A stretch of DNA of 34,512 nucleotides from an uncultured Bacteroidota bacterium (GCA_903912405.1 CAIWHF010000023.1:1-34512), one strand, 5' to 3'; numbered from the stretch's first letter, positions 19,930-30,363 are shown. The notes: a model not told the origin generated them from the letters alone. Program-made: numbers and translations.

Positions 19930-22044
19930 ATGGCAAGCAATCCTCATATAGCGCTCGTAGGTAATCCCAATAGTGGGAAGAGTTCCTTGTTTAATGCATT
20001 AACTGGCTTAAATCAGAAAGTAGGAAATTTTCCGGGCGTTACGGTAGACAAAAAAACAGGGCTATGTAAATTATCTAATCAACAGACGATTACTATTCTT
20101 GATTTGCCAGGCACCTATAGTTTATATCCCAAAAGTGCTGATGAGCAAGTAACCTATGAAGTATTGCTTAATGCTAAAAATGAAGAAAAGCCCGATTTAG
20201 TAGTAGTAGTAGCCGATGCATCTAATTTAAAACGCAACTTGCTTTTTTGTTCACAAATCATTGATTTGCGCATACCCGTTGTGGTGGCTTTAACCATGAT
20301 GGATATTGCCAAAAATAAAGGTTTACAGATTGATGTAGCTGCTTTACAAGAAGCTATTGGAGTGCCTATTGTAGTCATTAATCCTCGTAAGAATAAAGGC
20401 GTCAGTTTGTTAAAGCAAACTATTGAAGCGCAATTAACACAAGCACCTAAACGTGTAAAGCGTATTATAGATGCTGACGCGCTGGCTTGTGTGTGGTTGA
20501 GAGAAATAGAGCAATTTTGTGCTACTAGTTCTTGTTATGCGGCATTACATATTGCGTGCAACTATACCGAATTGAGTTTCTTAAATGCTGCACAGCGCAT
20601 TCGATTAGCGGCTTTGCTTGACGAAGTAAAATTTCAAAAATCTAAAATACAAGCCGAAGAAATTTTATTACGCTATCAGCATATCAATAAAATAATGGCC
20701 TTGTGTGTGCAAGAAAACACACCAGCAAAGCGAAGAGAATTTACCGAACAAATAGATAAAATACTCTTGCATCCTATAGCAGGTAATGCTATTTTATTAT
20801 TGGTATTGTTTTTGTTGTTTCAGAGTATTTTTTGGTTGGCCAATTATCCTATGCAATGGGTAGAAAGCCTGTTTGCAATGCTATCAGGTTTTTTAAACCA
20901 ACACATGGTAGCCAATACTTTTTCTGATTTAGTAATAAATGGCTTGATTGCTGGTATTGGCGGCATCGTGATTTTTATTCCTCAAATCATGATTTTGTTT
21001 GGCTTTATCACCTTATTAGAAGATACAGGTTATATGGCGCGTATAAGTTTTTTAACGGATCGTTTGATGCGCAGTGTGGGGCTCAATGGCCGATCGGTGA
21101 TGCCCTTGATAAGTGGTATGGCTTGTGCGGTTCCCGCTATCATGTCGGCACGAACTATTCAAAATAAAAAAGAACGATTGATAACAATTTTAGTAACGCC
21201 GCTGATGAGTTGTTCAGCACGTTTGCCGGTATACACTATTTTAATCAGTTTAGTCATACCCAACAAGACCTATTTATCTATATTCAATTTGCAAGGCTTA
21301 GTACTAATGGCCTTATATTTATTAGGTTTTGTAATGGCTTTATTGGTATCTAAAGTTTTAGCAATAGCTATCAAAGTAAAAGAACGTTCTTATTTCCTAA
21401 TGGAAATGCCTATTTATAGAGCACCTCGATGGAAAAATGTAGGTATCACCATGGTCGAAAAAGCTAAAGTTTTTGTTTTGGATGCCGGTAAAGTTATTTT
21501 AGTAATTTCTTTATTGTTGTGGTTTTTGGCTAGTTATGGTCCAAGCGCATCCATGCATCAAGTTGCTCAAGAAAAAGAATTGCTATTAAAACAATTTCCA
21601 ACGCAGCAAGATAGCATTCAGCATTTGATGGCTACTAAAAAATTAGCGCATTCGTATGTTGGCTTATTAGGCAAAACTATAGAGCCACTCATACAACCTT
21701 TAGGTTTTGATTGGAAAATAGGCATTGCACTAATTACTTCCTTTGCAGCAAGAGAAGTATTTGTAGGCACCATGGCTACCTTGTATAGTGTGGGTGAAGA
21801 AATAGGCACCTCTACCTTGGAGCAAAAAATGCAATTGGCAACCCACGCCAATGGAACGCCCGTTTATACCTTAGCGAGTGGTGTAGCCTTATTGCTATTT
21901 TATGTATTTGCAATGCAATGCATGAGTACCTTAGCGGTAGTAAAAAGAGAAACACAATCTTGGAAATATCCTATATTCCAATTGCTATATATGTCGGCTA
22001 TTGCCTACGCGGCTGCTTGGATTGCTTATACGCTATTAGCTTAA
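19930..22044 (+). CDS. feoB: Ferrous iron transport protein B
   Basis: 704 aa; GNPNSGKSSLFNALTGLNQKVGNFPGVTVDKK, DLPGTYSLYP, and Gate/Nucleos_tra regions. Confidence 0.96.
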   Translation: MASNPHIALVGNPNSGKSSLFNALTGLNQKVGNFPGVTVDKKTGLCKLSNQQTITILDLPGTYSLYPKSADEQVTYEVLLNAKNEEKPDLVVVVADASNLKRNLLFCSQIIDLRIPVVVALTMMDIAKNKGLQIDVAALQEAIGVPIVVINPRKNKGVSLLKQTIEAQLTQAPKRVKRIIDADALACVWLREIEQFCATSSCYAALHIACNYTELSFLNAAQRIRLAALLDEVKFQKSKIQAEEILLRYQHINKIMALCVQENTPAKRREFTEQIDKILLHPIAGNAILLLVLFLLFQSIFWLANYPMQWVESLFAMLSGFLNQHMVANTFSDLVINGLIAGIGGIVIFIPQIMILFGFITLLEDTGYMARISFLTDRLMRSVGLNGRSVMPLISGMACAVPAIMSARTIQNKKERLITILVTPLMSCSARLPVYTILISLVIPNKTYLSIFNLQGLVLMALYLLGFVMALLVSKVLAIAIKVKERSYFLMEMPIYRAPRWKNVGITMVEKAKVFVLDAGKVILVISLLLWFLASYGPSASMHQVAQEKELLLKQFPTQQDSIQHLMATKKLAHSYVGLLGKTIEPLIQPLGFDWKIGIALITSFAAREVFVGTMATLYSVGEEIGTSTLEQKMQLATHANGTPVYTLASGVALLLFYVFAMQCMSTLAVVKRETQSWKYPIFQLLYMSAIAYAAAWIAYTLLA

Positions 22045-23489
22045 TTTGATCCTGGTAACAAAGTATGTTTCCATTCTTTTATAGAAAAAAATTGAAATAA
22101 AACCCCTAATCCTATTCCTATAAGCGCTGTAACTATAGCAGCTAAGATCCACTGCGTACCAATTGCTTTCAGCAAAGTGCCCATACTAAAAAGGATAATT
22201 GTAAAACAAACGATGCGGAGACAAAGAGCATAATTTTTTGGAAGTTGTAGTAATCTAATAGCATAAAAGAAAGCATATAAAGCCACTACCCATTCAGTGA
22301 GACAAGCAATTTTTGCGCAGGCTAAGGCGCCGTTTGAAGGTATAAAAATACTATTCAAGGTGATATTAATGAACACCCCTAAGCTGGCCATGCCTATTAA
22401 TTGTTTTATATTGCCATTGGCGGTGAGCAAGGTGCTATAAATATAAATAATACCGAAAGCAGGAAACGAGGCCATTAACCAAGCAAATACGTGCGCATCG
22501 TAAGTGCTTAAGGGATGATATAAAAAAGCCATTATGTCTTCGCTCCATAGCATTGCGATACTAGCAATGATAATAGTAAAGGGAAGTAAAAGCTGTACGG
22601 CTACTTTTACTAACTCGCTTATTTTTTGTTGAGCAGCCAATTGTTTGCTAAACATCGGTAAGAGTACACCCGCAAATAAGAGGGCGATCATATTACCTAC
22701 ATCTAATAAACGATACGCAGAGGCATAAACGCCGTTTTCAAAATTTCCATTAGGATGCAAACGTTCTAACAATAAAGTATCGCTCCGCATATAGATGCTC
22801 ATCAGAAAAATTAATGCTGCGTAGGGCAAACTATCTTTAATAATTTGTAAGATGCTAGCTTGGTTGATGCGGCTCCAAAAAGGTTTTTTATAAAGTCGTT
22901 TTAATAACCAAAGCGCCATGGCTACGCTTATTAAATAACTAACTAATTGAGCAATTACAAACCAATGGATAGAGAAGGCAGCACTTGTTTTGCTATTCAA
23001 AAATAAGATGCCACAAATGCCAATCATCAAGAGCTTATCCATAATAGACACGATGCCATCAACTTTAAAGTAATGCAATGCACTAATGATGCTTCTTATA
23101 TATTGTAAAAGACTGTTTAAAAATTGCATACCGATGATGCCCATCAACAAGTATCGTTCCTCCCGCGTATGCTGCAAGGTCATGCTTAAGCTTAATATTA
23201 TACTCGCATAAAGGATAAATAAAATAAGTTTAGCAAAAAGCGTACTAGAAAATAATTTACCTACTTGTTCGTTTGATTGCGCAATTGTTTTGTTGGTATA
23301 ATTTAGTATACCCATATCTAAAATAATCTGAAACACTAAGGTAGTATTGAGCAGGGCCCAATAGGTGCCGAATTGCGTATAGCCTACTTTGTTTTGAACC
23401 GTTCTATCGATAAAGAAAACCCAAAAGGGCTTTATCAATACATTGATTAGAATTACAAAAAAAAGATTTTTTACAAAAAAGCGTTTCAT
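22041..23489 (-). CDS. Oligosaccharide/polysaccharide flippase (MATE-like, Wzx-type)
   Basis: 482 aa polytopic protein; IDRTVQNKVGYTQFGTYWALLNTTLVFQIILDMGILNYTNKTIAQ. Confidence 0.85.
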   Translation of the reverse strand: MKRFFVKNLFFVILINVLIKPFWVFFIDRTVQNKVGYTQFGTYWALLNTTLVFQIILDMGILNYTNKTIAQSNEQVGKLFSSTLFAKLILFILYASIILSLSMTLQHTREERYLLMGIIGMQFLNSLLQYIRSIISALHYFKVDGIVSIMDKLLMIGICGILFLNSKTSAAFSIHWFVIAQLVSYLISVAMALWLLKRLYKKPFWSRINQASILQIIKDSLPYAALIFLMSIYMRSDTLLLERLHPNGNFENGVYASAYRLLDVGNMIALLFAGVLLPMFSKQLAAQQKISELVKVAVQLLLPFTIIIASIAMLWSEDIMAFLYHPLSTYDAHVFAWLMASFPAFGIIYIYSTLLTANGNIKQLIGMASLGVFINITLNSIFIPSNGALACAKIACLTEWVVALYAFFYAIRLLQLPKNYALCLRIVCFTIILFSMGTLLKAIGTQWILAAIVTALIGIGLGVLFQFFSIKEWKHTLLPGSN

Positions 23490-23549
23490 CTTCTGTAAAA
23501 GTAAAAAAACGAATTAGAATGCGGACTATTCATACAATTTATTATAAAA

Positions 23550-23561
23550 AATAACGTTATT
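23550..23561. promoter_or_regulatory. 12-bp palindrome AATAACGTTATT in a divergent intergenic region
   Basis: Perfect palindrome 6 bp upstream of the TACTTTTG box at 23568-23575. Confidence 0.4.
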
Positions 23562-23567
23562 AAATAG

Positions 23568-23575
23568 TACTTTTG
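23568..23575 (+). promoter_or_regulatory. -7 box TACTTTTG upstream of glycosyltransferase
   Basis: TAnnTTTG match 17 nt before the ATG at 23593. Confidence 0.5.
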
Positions 23576-23592
23576 CGACGCTTACAACGAAT

Positions 23593-24717
23593 ATGCGCAT
23601 AGCTGTAAATACACGACTTTTACTCAAAGGTAAATTAGAAGGCATTGGCTGGTTTACGTTTCAAACCTTGAAACGTATCGTAACAGCACATCCAGAGCAC
23701 ACCTTCTTATTTATATTTGATAGGCCTTACGATGCTTCCTTTATTTTTGCAGATAATGTTATTCCAATCGTAATACCACCGCAGGCAAGGCATCCAATTT
23801 TATTTTATTTATGGTTTGAATGGTCGATACCGTATGTATTAAAAAAATACAAAGCCGATCTTTTTCTGTCACCTGACGGTATTGGTTCCTTGCGCACCAA
23901 AGTGCCTTTGGTACTTGTAATGCATGATTTAGCTTTTGAGCATTATCCCGAGCATCTTAAATGGAGTCATAGTGTTTTTATGCGCTATTATTCAAAGCGC
24001 TATGCACATAAAGCTCAACAACTCGTTACGGTTTCTCATTTTTCTAAGCAAGATATTGTAGATCGTTATGGTATCAATGCTGATAAGATTGCTGTTGCCT
24101 GCAACGGAGCGCACAGTGCTTATAAGCCCTTGACTTGGGAGCAGCGAGAGGTAGTAAAAAAGGAATATGCACAAGGAGAAGAGTATTTCATATTCGCAGG
24201 TGCCTTACATCCAAGAAAAAATGTAGTAGCCTTATTGAAAGCCTTTGTATTATTTAAAAAGAGGAATCGCACCAATATGAAATTGGTAGTAGTTGGAAGA
24301 TTGGCTTGGAATTATGAAGAGGTAGAACAGCTACGAGCTACCATGGAGTTTAAAGAAGAGTTGATATGGGTGGGTTATAGCGAAGTTAATCAGTTATGTT
24401 CTATTATTGGCGCCGCTTATGCCATGGTGTATCCATCATTATTTGAAGGCTTTGGTATACCTATTTTAGAATCTTATTATTGCGATGTGCCTGCACTTGT
24501 GAGCACCACTTCTTCTATGCCAGAAGTAGGTGGCGATGCTGCCTTGTATGTAGATCCGATGGATGAACAAAGTATAGCGGATGCCATGTCTCAAATTTAT
24601 AAAGATGAGTTGCTCAGAAAACAATTAATTGAAAAAGCCAAAGTGCATCGCACTAAATTTACTTGGGATAAAGCTGCAGAGGTGTTGTGGCAAGCTTTAC
24701 TTAAAGCAGTTGAATAA
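23593..24717 (+). CDS. Glycosyltransferase family 4 (GT-B)
   Basis: 374 aa; MRIAVNTRLLLKGKLEGIGWFTFQTLKRI, HPRKNVVALLKAF, PSLFEGFGIPILESYYCDVPALVS. Confidence 0.93.
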   Translation: MRIAVNTRLLLKGKLEGIGWFTFQTLKRIVTAHPEHTFLFIFDRPYDASFIFADNVIPIVIPPQARHPILFYLWFEWSIPYVLKKYKADLFLSPDGIGSLRTKVPLVLVMHDLAFEHYPEHLKWSHSVFMRYYSKRYAHKAQQLVTVSHFSKQDIVDRYGINADKIAVACNGAHSAYKPLTWEQREVVKKEYAQGEEYFIFAGALHPRKNVVALLKAFVLFKKRNRTNMKLVVVGRLAWNYEEVEQLRATMEFKEELIWVGYSEVNQLCSIIGAAYAMVYPSLFEGFGIPILESYYCDVPALVSTTSSMPEVGGDAALYVDPMDEQSIADAMSQIYKDELLRKQLIEKAKVHRTKFTWDKAAEVLWQALLKAVE

Positions 24718-24720
24718 TGC

Positions 24721-25260
24721 TTATCTGCTTTGCTGTTTTGTAAATAGCATTACGTAGCTAATGATTAACAATAGCGTTGTAATTGTAGAGGCAATAATTT
24801 TTAGAATCAAATAGCCCACGTTTTGCATACTCCATAATTCAATTACAAAATACGCGGTATGATGTATTGCAATTAAAAAAGCGGCATAGGTAAGAAAGGG
24901 TGTCCAATTCATATTTTTTACAGAAGGAGCTTGCGCTTTATAATCACTCAAATGTTTGGGTAATAGAGCGTTCAATACATTGGTACGCAAATAAGCTAAT
25001 AGCACGGTTGCAAATGCATGAATTCCGGGAGTGTTCATAAACGCATCAATGCTAAGTCCTGTGATAAATCCTATTACTAACAAACCAGCAACAGGTACTT
25101 CAAACGGAAGCAATAAAATGAATAAAGGGTATATATACGGTATAAAGATTGGAAACCCATAGGGTTGCGACCACCAACGCAGGGATATCTTATTGAGAAT
25201 AAGCACTTGTACCGCTATAATAATAAAAAAGCGAATAAAATTTTTAATAATCGTTCCCAT
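24721..25260 (-). CDS. mreD: Rod shape-determining protein MreD
   Basis: 179 aa polytopic protein directly downstream of mreC; GFITGLSIDAFMNTPGIHAFATVLLAYLR. Confidence 0.85.
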   Translation of the reverse strand: MGTIIKNFIRFFIIIAVQVLILNKISLRWWSQPYGFPIFIPYIYPLFILLLPFEVPVAGLLVIGFITGLSIDAFMNTPGIHAFATVLLAYLRTNVLNALLPKHLSDYKAQAPSVKNMNWTPFLTYAAFLIAIHHTAYFVIELWSMQNVGYLILKIIASTITTLLLIISYVMLFTKQQSR

Positions 25261-25264
25261 AGTC

Positions 25265-26110
25265 TTATTTATTAGCCTCCTCCAAGTCCATTTTTTCTTG
25301 TAAAAAAGTATTTTCTACTACATACACATATTGAAGGTTTCTAAAGTTGACAGCCGTATGCAAATAAATGCGTTGCATGCTATTTTTCTTAATCAACTCC
25401 ACTTTAAATACACGTCCGATAAGAATATTCTCTGGTAAGAAAGAGAAATTGGTAGTCATAACAGCATCTCCTCTTCTAATTTTTACTTCTTGCGAAACAT
25501 CTTTCATGATCAATACATCGGGCTTGCCAATTTCCCATACTACTGGTCCGAAGGTGCCGTCATGAAGTTTTGCACTAATAGGTTGTTTTTCGGATAACAC
25601 AGAGATGACACTTGCAAAGTGTTTAGATACACTTACTACTTTTCCTACAGCACCGGCACCACTGATAACCGCCATGTTTTTTTTGATGCCATCAGCACTG
25701 CCTCTGTTGATGGTGATATAGTTATCGGTATTGCTTACTTCATTATTGATTACACGTGCGGTGCGATAAATAAAGTTGGCATACGTAAGTGTAACACTGG
25801 TATCGCTTGCACGAAAACCTCTATTAACAATGGTATCTTTCACGCGTTCCCATTGCTGTTGACCAACTATACGCTCCTGTAATTTTTTATTTTCATTGAG
25901 CAAACTATCATTCATTCTTTTTAATTCAAAATAATAAACTACTTCATTTTGTTTTTGATAGAGTGCGCCCACCATACTGTTGGAGGAGCTGATAAGATCA
26001 ACACCTTGCACAGCGTGCGTACGAGCAATAAGTACTAAGCACACAATTTCTAGTGTGATAAAAAGAATTAAATTAAAAAATCTGCGGATGAATAATATAA
26101 AATTGCGCAA
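25265..26110 (-). CDS. mreC: Rod shape-determining protein MreC
   Basis: 281 aa; N-terminal TM, coiled coil, NRGSADGIKKNMAVISGAGAVGKVVSVSKHFASVISVLS. Confidence 0.93.
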   Translation of the reverse strand: MRNFILFIRRFFNLILFITLEIVCLVLIARTHAVQGVDLISSSNSMVGALYQKQNEVVYYFELKRMNDSLLNENKKLQERIVGQQQWERVKDTIVNRGFRASDTSVTLTYANFIYRTARVINNEVSNTDNYITINRGSADGIKKNMAVISGAGAVGKVVSVSKHFASVISVLSEKQPISAKLHDGTFGPVVWEIGKPDVLIMKDVSQEVKIRRGDAVMTTNFSFLPENILIGRVFKVELIKKNSMQRIYLHTAVNFRNLQYVYVVENTFLQEKMDLEEANK

Positions 26111-26129
26111 GGGAAAATTATTTAAACAA

Positions 26130-26157
26130 AACAGGCATAGTAAATGCTATGCCTGTT
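26130..26157 (-). terminator. Terminator-like hairpin between mreB and mreC
   Basis: 11-bp perfect stem AACAGGCATAG/CTATGCCTGTT with a 6-nt loop; T-rich tract (ttttgttt) on the minus-strand 3' side. Confidence 0.7.
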
Positions 26158-26166
26158 TTTTAATTT

Positions 26167-27189
26167 TTATTTCATTAAGAACGGCATCTTAGCGATGTTT
26201 TTCAAGGCCATGCCAGTTCCTCTAACTACCGCTCTAAGCGGATCTTCTGCTACATGAACAGGTAATTTGATTTTATTAGATATACGTTTGTCTAATCCAC
26301 GTAAGAGTGCTCCACCACCAGTTAGATATAAACCACGACGATAAATATCAGAAGCTAATTCAGGCGGTGTTGTTTCTAATGCTTTTAAAATCGCTTCTTC
26401 AATTTTGAAAATAGATTTATCTAAAGCCTCAGCAACTTCTTGATAAGACACCATGATTTGTTTAGGAATACCCGTAACTAAGTCGCGACCATTTACTGGA
26501 ATATCATCTGGTGGATTGTCTAACACTTTTAAAGCTGATCCTACATGAATTTTGATTTGCTCTGCCGTACGCTCACCAATTTGTAAACTATGGTATCTAC
26601 GCATAGCTTCCATAATATCTGCAGTAAACTCATCTCCTGCAATACGAATCGATTGATCGCATACAATACCCGCTAATGCAATAACAGAAATACCTGTAGT
26701 GCCACCCCCAATATCAATAATCATATTGCCGGTTGGTTCTTCTACATCAATACCAATACCAATAGCAGCGGCCATAGGTTCATGAATCATATATACTTCC
26801 TTAGCACCTGCTTGTTCGGCCGAATCGCGCACCGCACGTTTTTCTACTTCCGTAATGCTAGAAGGAATACAAATTACCATTCTCCAGCTTGGTGGAAATA
26901 AAGGTTTTTTAGGGTATACCAATTTAATCATTTCACGCAACATCCCTTCAGCTGCATTAAAATCGGCAATTACACCATCCTTTAAAGGTCGTATTGTTTT
27001 TAAATTGTCGTGTGTTTTTTCGTGCATCATCATAGCGCGTTTACCAACAGCTATAATCTTATCGGTGCTACGATCTATTGCTACAATGGAAGGCTCGTCT
27101 ACTACTACTTGATCATTGTGAATGATCAAGGTATTAGCGGTACCTAAGTCAATGGCAATTTCTTGTGTTAAGAAGTTAAATAATCCCAT
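26167..27189 (-). CDS. mreB: Rod shape-determining protein MreB
   Basis: 340 aa; MGLFNFLTQEIAIDLGTANTLI, IDIGGGTTGISVIALAGIV, LTGGGALLRGLDKRI. Confidence 0.98.
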   Translation of the reverse strand: MGLFNFLTQEIAIDLGTANTLIIHNDQVVVDEPSIVAIDRSTDKIIAVGKRAMMMHEKTHDNLKTIRPLKDGVIADFNAAEGMLREMIKLVYPKKPLFPPSWRMVICIPSSITEVEKRAVRDSAEQAGAKEVYMIHEPMAAAIGIGIDVEEPTGNMIIDIGGGTTGISVIALAGIVCDQSIRIAGDEFTADIMEAMRRYHSLQIGERTAEQIKIHVGSALKVLDNPPDDIPVNGRDLVTGIPKQIMVSYQEVAEALDKSIFKIEEAILKALETTPPELASDIYRRGLYLTGGGALLRGLDKRISNKIKLPVHVAEDPLRAVVRGTGMALKNIAKMPFLMK

Positions 27190-27415
27190 TTTTATAAATC
27201 AAAATTGTAAAATAATCTGAATTGGTACAAAGGTGCGAAAAAAACACGGATTGAACCTACTTTAGTTCAACTAAATTAGAGATAATTTTTTATTTAATAG
27301 CGATTAATTTATTATTGAACTAGGCGCCAATTAAGTTCTATTAACCGGTAAGTTAATAACCCTATTTTCTTTTCAGAATAATTCATAAATATTTCGCTAT
27401 CCACCATTTTTAAAC

Positions 27416-27423
27416 TAACTTTG
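27416..27423 (+). promoter_or_regulatory. -7 box TAACTTTG upstream of carB
   Basis: Perfect TAnnTTTG, with TTTCG as a possible -33 element 19 nt upstream. Confidence 0.6.
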
Positions 27424-27426
27424 CAC

Positions 27427-27485
27427 CTCGGGCGTTGAACCCGAGTTAAGCTCTGCTCATCGCGCTACGAATAGGTTTCCTATTC
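27427..27485 (+). promoter_or_regulatory. Two hairpins in the carB leader
   Basis: CTCGGGcgttgaaCCCGAG (27427-27445) and GAATAGGtttCCTATTC (27469-27485). Confidence 0.5.
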
Positions 27486-27510
27486 CATTTAAATTTTTAT
27501 TTATTTCTCT

Positions 27511-30363
27511 ATGCCGCGCGACAATTCTATTAAAAGTGTACTTATTATTGGTTCAGGCCCTATTATCATTGGTCAAGCCTGCGAATTCGATTATTCTGGA
27601 TCTCAAGCTGCACGCAGCTTGCGAGAAGAAGGGGTGAAAGTGACGCTGATTAATTCTAATCCAGCTACCATTATGACCGACCCAATTGTGGCGGATAAGG
27701 TGTATTTAAAGCCTTTAACAGTGGAAAGTATTGAGGAAATTTTAGAAGAATGTGATATTGATGCGGTATTGCCAACCATGGGTGGGCAAACAGCCTTAAA
27801 TTTGGCCAAAGAGTGTGAAGAGTTGGGTGTTTGGGAGCGATTTAATGTGCGCTTAATTGGCGTAGATATTAAAGCTATTGATAAAGCAGAAGATCGTGAA
27901 CTATTTCGCCAATGGATGATTCGATTGGGCGTGCCGGTTGCACAAGCAAGAACGGCTAACTCATTATTGGAAGGAAAAGAATTTGCACAAGAAATTGGTT
28001 TGCCGATAGTAATTCGTCCTTCTTTTACTTTAGGTGGTACTGGTGGCGGATTTGTGATGCACAAAGAAGAGCTAGATGGCGCCTTAGACCGCGGTCTTAC
28101 GGCATCTCCTATACACGAAGTACTAGTTGAAAAAGCTGTATTAGGTTGGAAAGAATATGAATTAGAACTCTTACGCGATGCGGCTGATAATGTAGTAATC
28201 ATTTGTACGGTAGAGAATTTTGACCCTATGGGTATTCATACCGGAGATAGTATTACGGTAGCTCCAGCTATGACGCTTAGCGATACCGCATTTCAATTGA
28301 TGCGTAACACTGCCTTAATGATCATGCGCGATTTAGGTAATTTTGCTGGTGGCTGTAATGTTCAATTTGCGTTAAATCCAGAAACTGAAGAACTTATTGC
28401 TATTGAAATTAATCCAAGGGTTAGTAGATCTTCTGCCTTAGCATCCAAAGCAACGGGCTACCCGATTGCTAAAATTGCGGCTAAATTGGCTATTGGCTAT
28501 AATTTAGATGAATTGCAAAACCAAATTACACAAACTACTTCTGCATATTTTGAACCAGCCTTAGATTATGTAATTGTGAAAATGCCCCGCTGGAATTTTG
28601 ATAAATTTAAAGGTGCAGATGATACCTTGGGTTTACAAATGAAATCGGTAGGTGAGGTAATGGCTATTGGTAGAAGCTTCCCAGAAGCTTTACAGAAAGC
28701 TTGTCAAAGCTTAGAAAATAACGCAACGGGCTTAAACTATATTAGTCGCGGACAACTCCGAGCAGAAGAATTGATTGAATATCTAAAACGCCCTACTTGG
28801 GATCGCATCTTTAAAATTAAAGAAGCTATGCAAGCCGGCGTTTCTATAAAAACCATTCACGAAATCACCTTGATTGATAAATGGTTTTTATATCAAATTC
28901 AAGATATTATAAGTACAGAAAATACCATCACACAACAAAAAAACTTAGAAGCTATTACGGAGGATCTGATGTGGAAAGCCAAAGAAATGGGCTTTAGTGA
29001 TGAGCAAATTGCCGATTGCTTAAAAGATTGTAATGCCGAACAAGTTTACGAATACAGAAAACAATTAGGGGTAACAAGAGTCTACAAAATGGTAGATACG
29101 TGTAGTGCTGAGTTTGAAGCGAAAACCCCGTATTACTATTCTGCTTTCGAAAAACCGGCACTTCAAATTGGTGCTCATGCATTGGTTCAAAATGAAAGTA
29201 AGCCTAGCGATAAAAAGAAAATCATCGTATTGGGTTCTGGTCCAAATAGAATTGGCCAGGGTATTGAATTCGATTATTGTTGCACCCATGGCTTGTTGGC
29301 TATAAAAGATTGTGGCTATGAAGCGATTATGGTGAATTGCAATCCAGAAACTGTTTCTACCGATTTCGATATTGCCGACAAATTATATTTTGAACCGGTA
29401 TATTGGGAACATTTGTGGGAAATCATTGAGCATGAACAACCAGAAGGTGTAGTGGTGCAATTGGGCGGACAAACAGCTTTGAAATTGGCAAAGCGTTTGC
29501 ATGAAAAAGGTATTAAAATTATAGGTACCAGCTTCGACAATATGGATATTGCCGAAGACCGTGGTCGCTTCTCCGATTTATTGAAAGAATTAAACATTCC
29601 GTATCCTAATTATGGTACGGCCTTTACTACCGATGAAGCGATAGAAGTTGCTAATCAGGTTGGTTATCCGGTTTTAGTAAGACCTTCTTATGTATTAGGT
29701 GGTCAGCGAATGCGTATTGTTATCAACGATGAAGAGCTAGAAAAAAGTGTAGTAAGCTTGTTGAAACATTTACCTGGTAATAAAATTTTGATTGATCATT
29801 TCTTAGATCGTTGTCAAGAAGCTGAAATAGATGCTATTTGTGATGGCGAAGAAGTGCATATCATGGGCATTATGGAACATATAGAACCGGCAGGTATTCA
29901 TAGTGGTGATAGCCATTCGGTATTGCCGGTCTTTAATCTTGGTCCTTTGGTAGTAGATGAAATGGTAGATATTGCTAAAAAAATAGCCTTGAAATTAAAT
30001 ATAAAAGGCTTAATCAATATTCAATACGCCATTAAAGACAGTAAGGTATTTGTTATTGAGGCTAATCCGCGTGCCAGCAGAACTACACCATTTATAGCTA
30101 AAGCTTATGGAGTTCCTTTCTTACACATTGCTACACAGGTAATGATGGGTGTAAAAAAACTAAAAGACTTTACTATTGTGAAACACTTAGATGGTTTTGC
30201 AGTTAAAGAACCGGTATTTAGTTTTAATAAATTCCCGAATGTAAATAAAGAATTAGGACCTGAAATGAAAAGTACAGGAGAAGCGATTCGATTTATAAAA
30301 AATCTTAGAGACCCGTGGTTTAGAAATTTATATAAAGAGCGCAGCATGCATCTTTCTAAATAA
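27511..30363 (+). CDS. carB: Carbamoyl-phosphate synthase large subunit (short form)
   Basis: 950 aa; [41 protein letters not shown]; two ATP-grasp halves; ends soon after the second half. Confidence 0.96.
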   Translation: MPRDNSIKSVLIIGSGPIIIGQACEFDYSGSQAARSLREEGVKVTLINSNPATIMTDPIVADKVYLKPLTVESIEEILEECDIDAVLPTMGGQTALNLAKECEELGVWERFNVRLIGVDIKAIDKAEDRELFRQWMIRLGVPVAQARTANSLLEGKEFAQEIGLPIVIRPSFTLGGTGGGFVMHKEELDGALDRGLTASPIHEVLVEKAVLGWKEYELELLRDAADNVVIICTVENFDPMGIHTGDSITVAPAMTLSDTAFQLMRNTALMIMRDLGNFAGGCNVQFALNPETEELIAIEINPRVSRSSALASKATGYPIAKIAAKLAIGYNLDELQNQITQTTSAYFEPALDYVIVKMPRWNFDKFKGADDTLGLQMKSVGEVMAIGRSFPEALQKACQSLENNATGLNYISRGQLRAEELIEYLKRPTWDRIFKIKEAMQAGVSIKTIHEITLIDKWFLYQIQDIISTENTITQQKNLEAITEDLMWKAKEMGFSDEQIADCLKDCNAEQVYEYRKQLGVTRVYKMVDTCSAEFEAKTPYYYSAFEKPALQIGAHALVQNESKPSDKKKIIVLGSGPNRIGQGIEFDYCCTHGLLAIKDCGYEAIMVNCNPETVSTDFDIADKLYFEPVYWEHLWEIIEHEQPEGVVVQLGGQTALKLAKRLHEKGIKIIGTSFDNMDIAEDRGRFSDLLKELNIPYPNYGTAFTTDEAIEVANQVGYPVLVRPSYVLGGQRMRIVINDEELEKSVVSLLKHLPGNKILIDHFLDRCQEAEIDAICDGEEVHIMGIMEHIEPAGIHSGDSHSVLPVFNLGPLVVDEMVDIAKKIALKLNIKGLINIQYAIKDSKVFVIEANPRASRTTPFIAKAYGVPFLHIATQVMMGVKKLKDFTIVKHLDGFAVKEPVFSFNKFPNVNKELGPEMKSTGEAIRFIKNLRDPWFRNLYKERSMHLSK

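Noticed and set aside
27424-27500. Possible tRNA or small RNA gene in the carB upstream region
   Set aside because: There are hairpins but no cloverleaf, T-loop GTTCRA or acceptor-stem arrangement; better treated as an mRNA leader.
27603-28202. 199-aa minus-strand ORF within carB
   Set aside because: Antisense to a highly conserved carB region; composition (Ser/Thr/Pro-rich) is typical of an antisense shadow.
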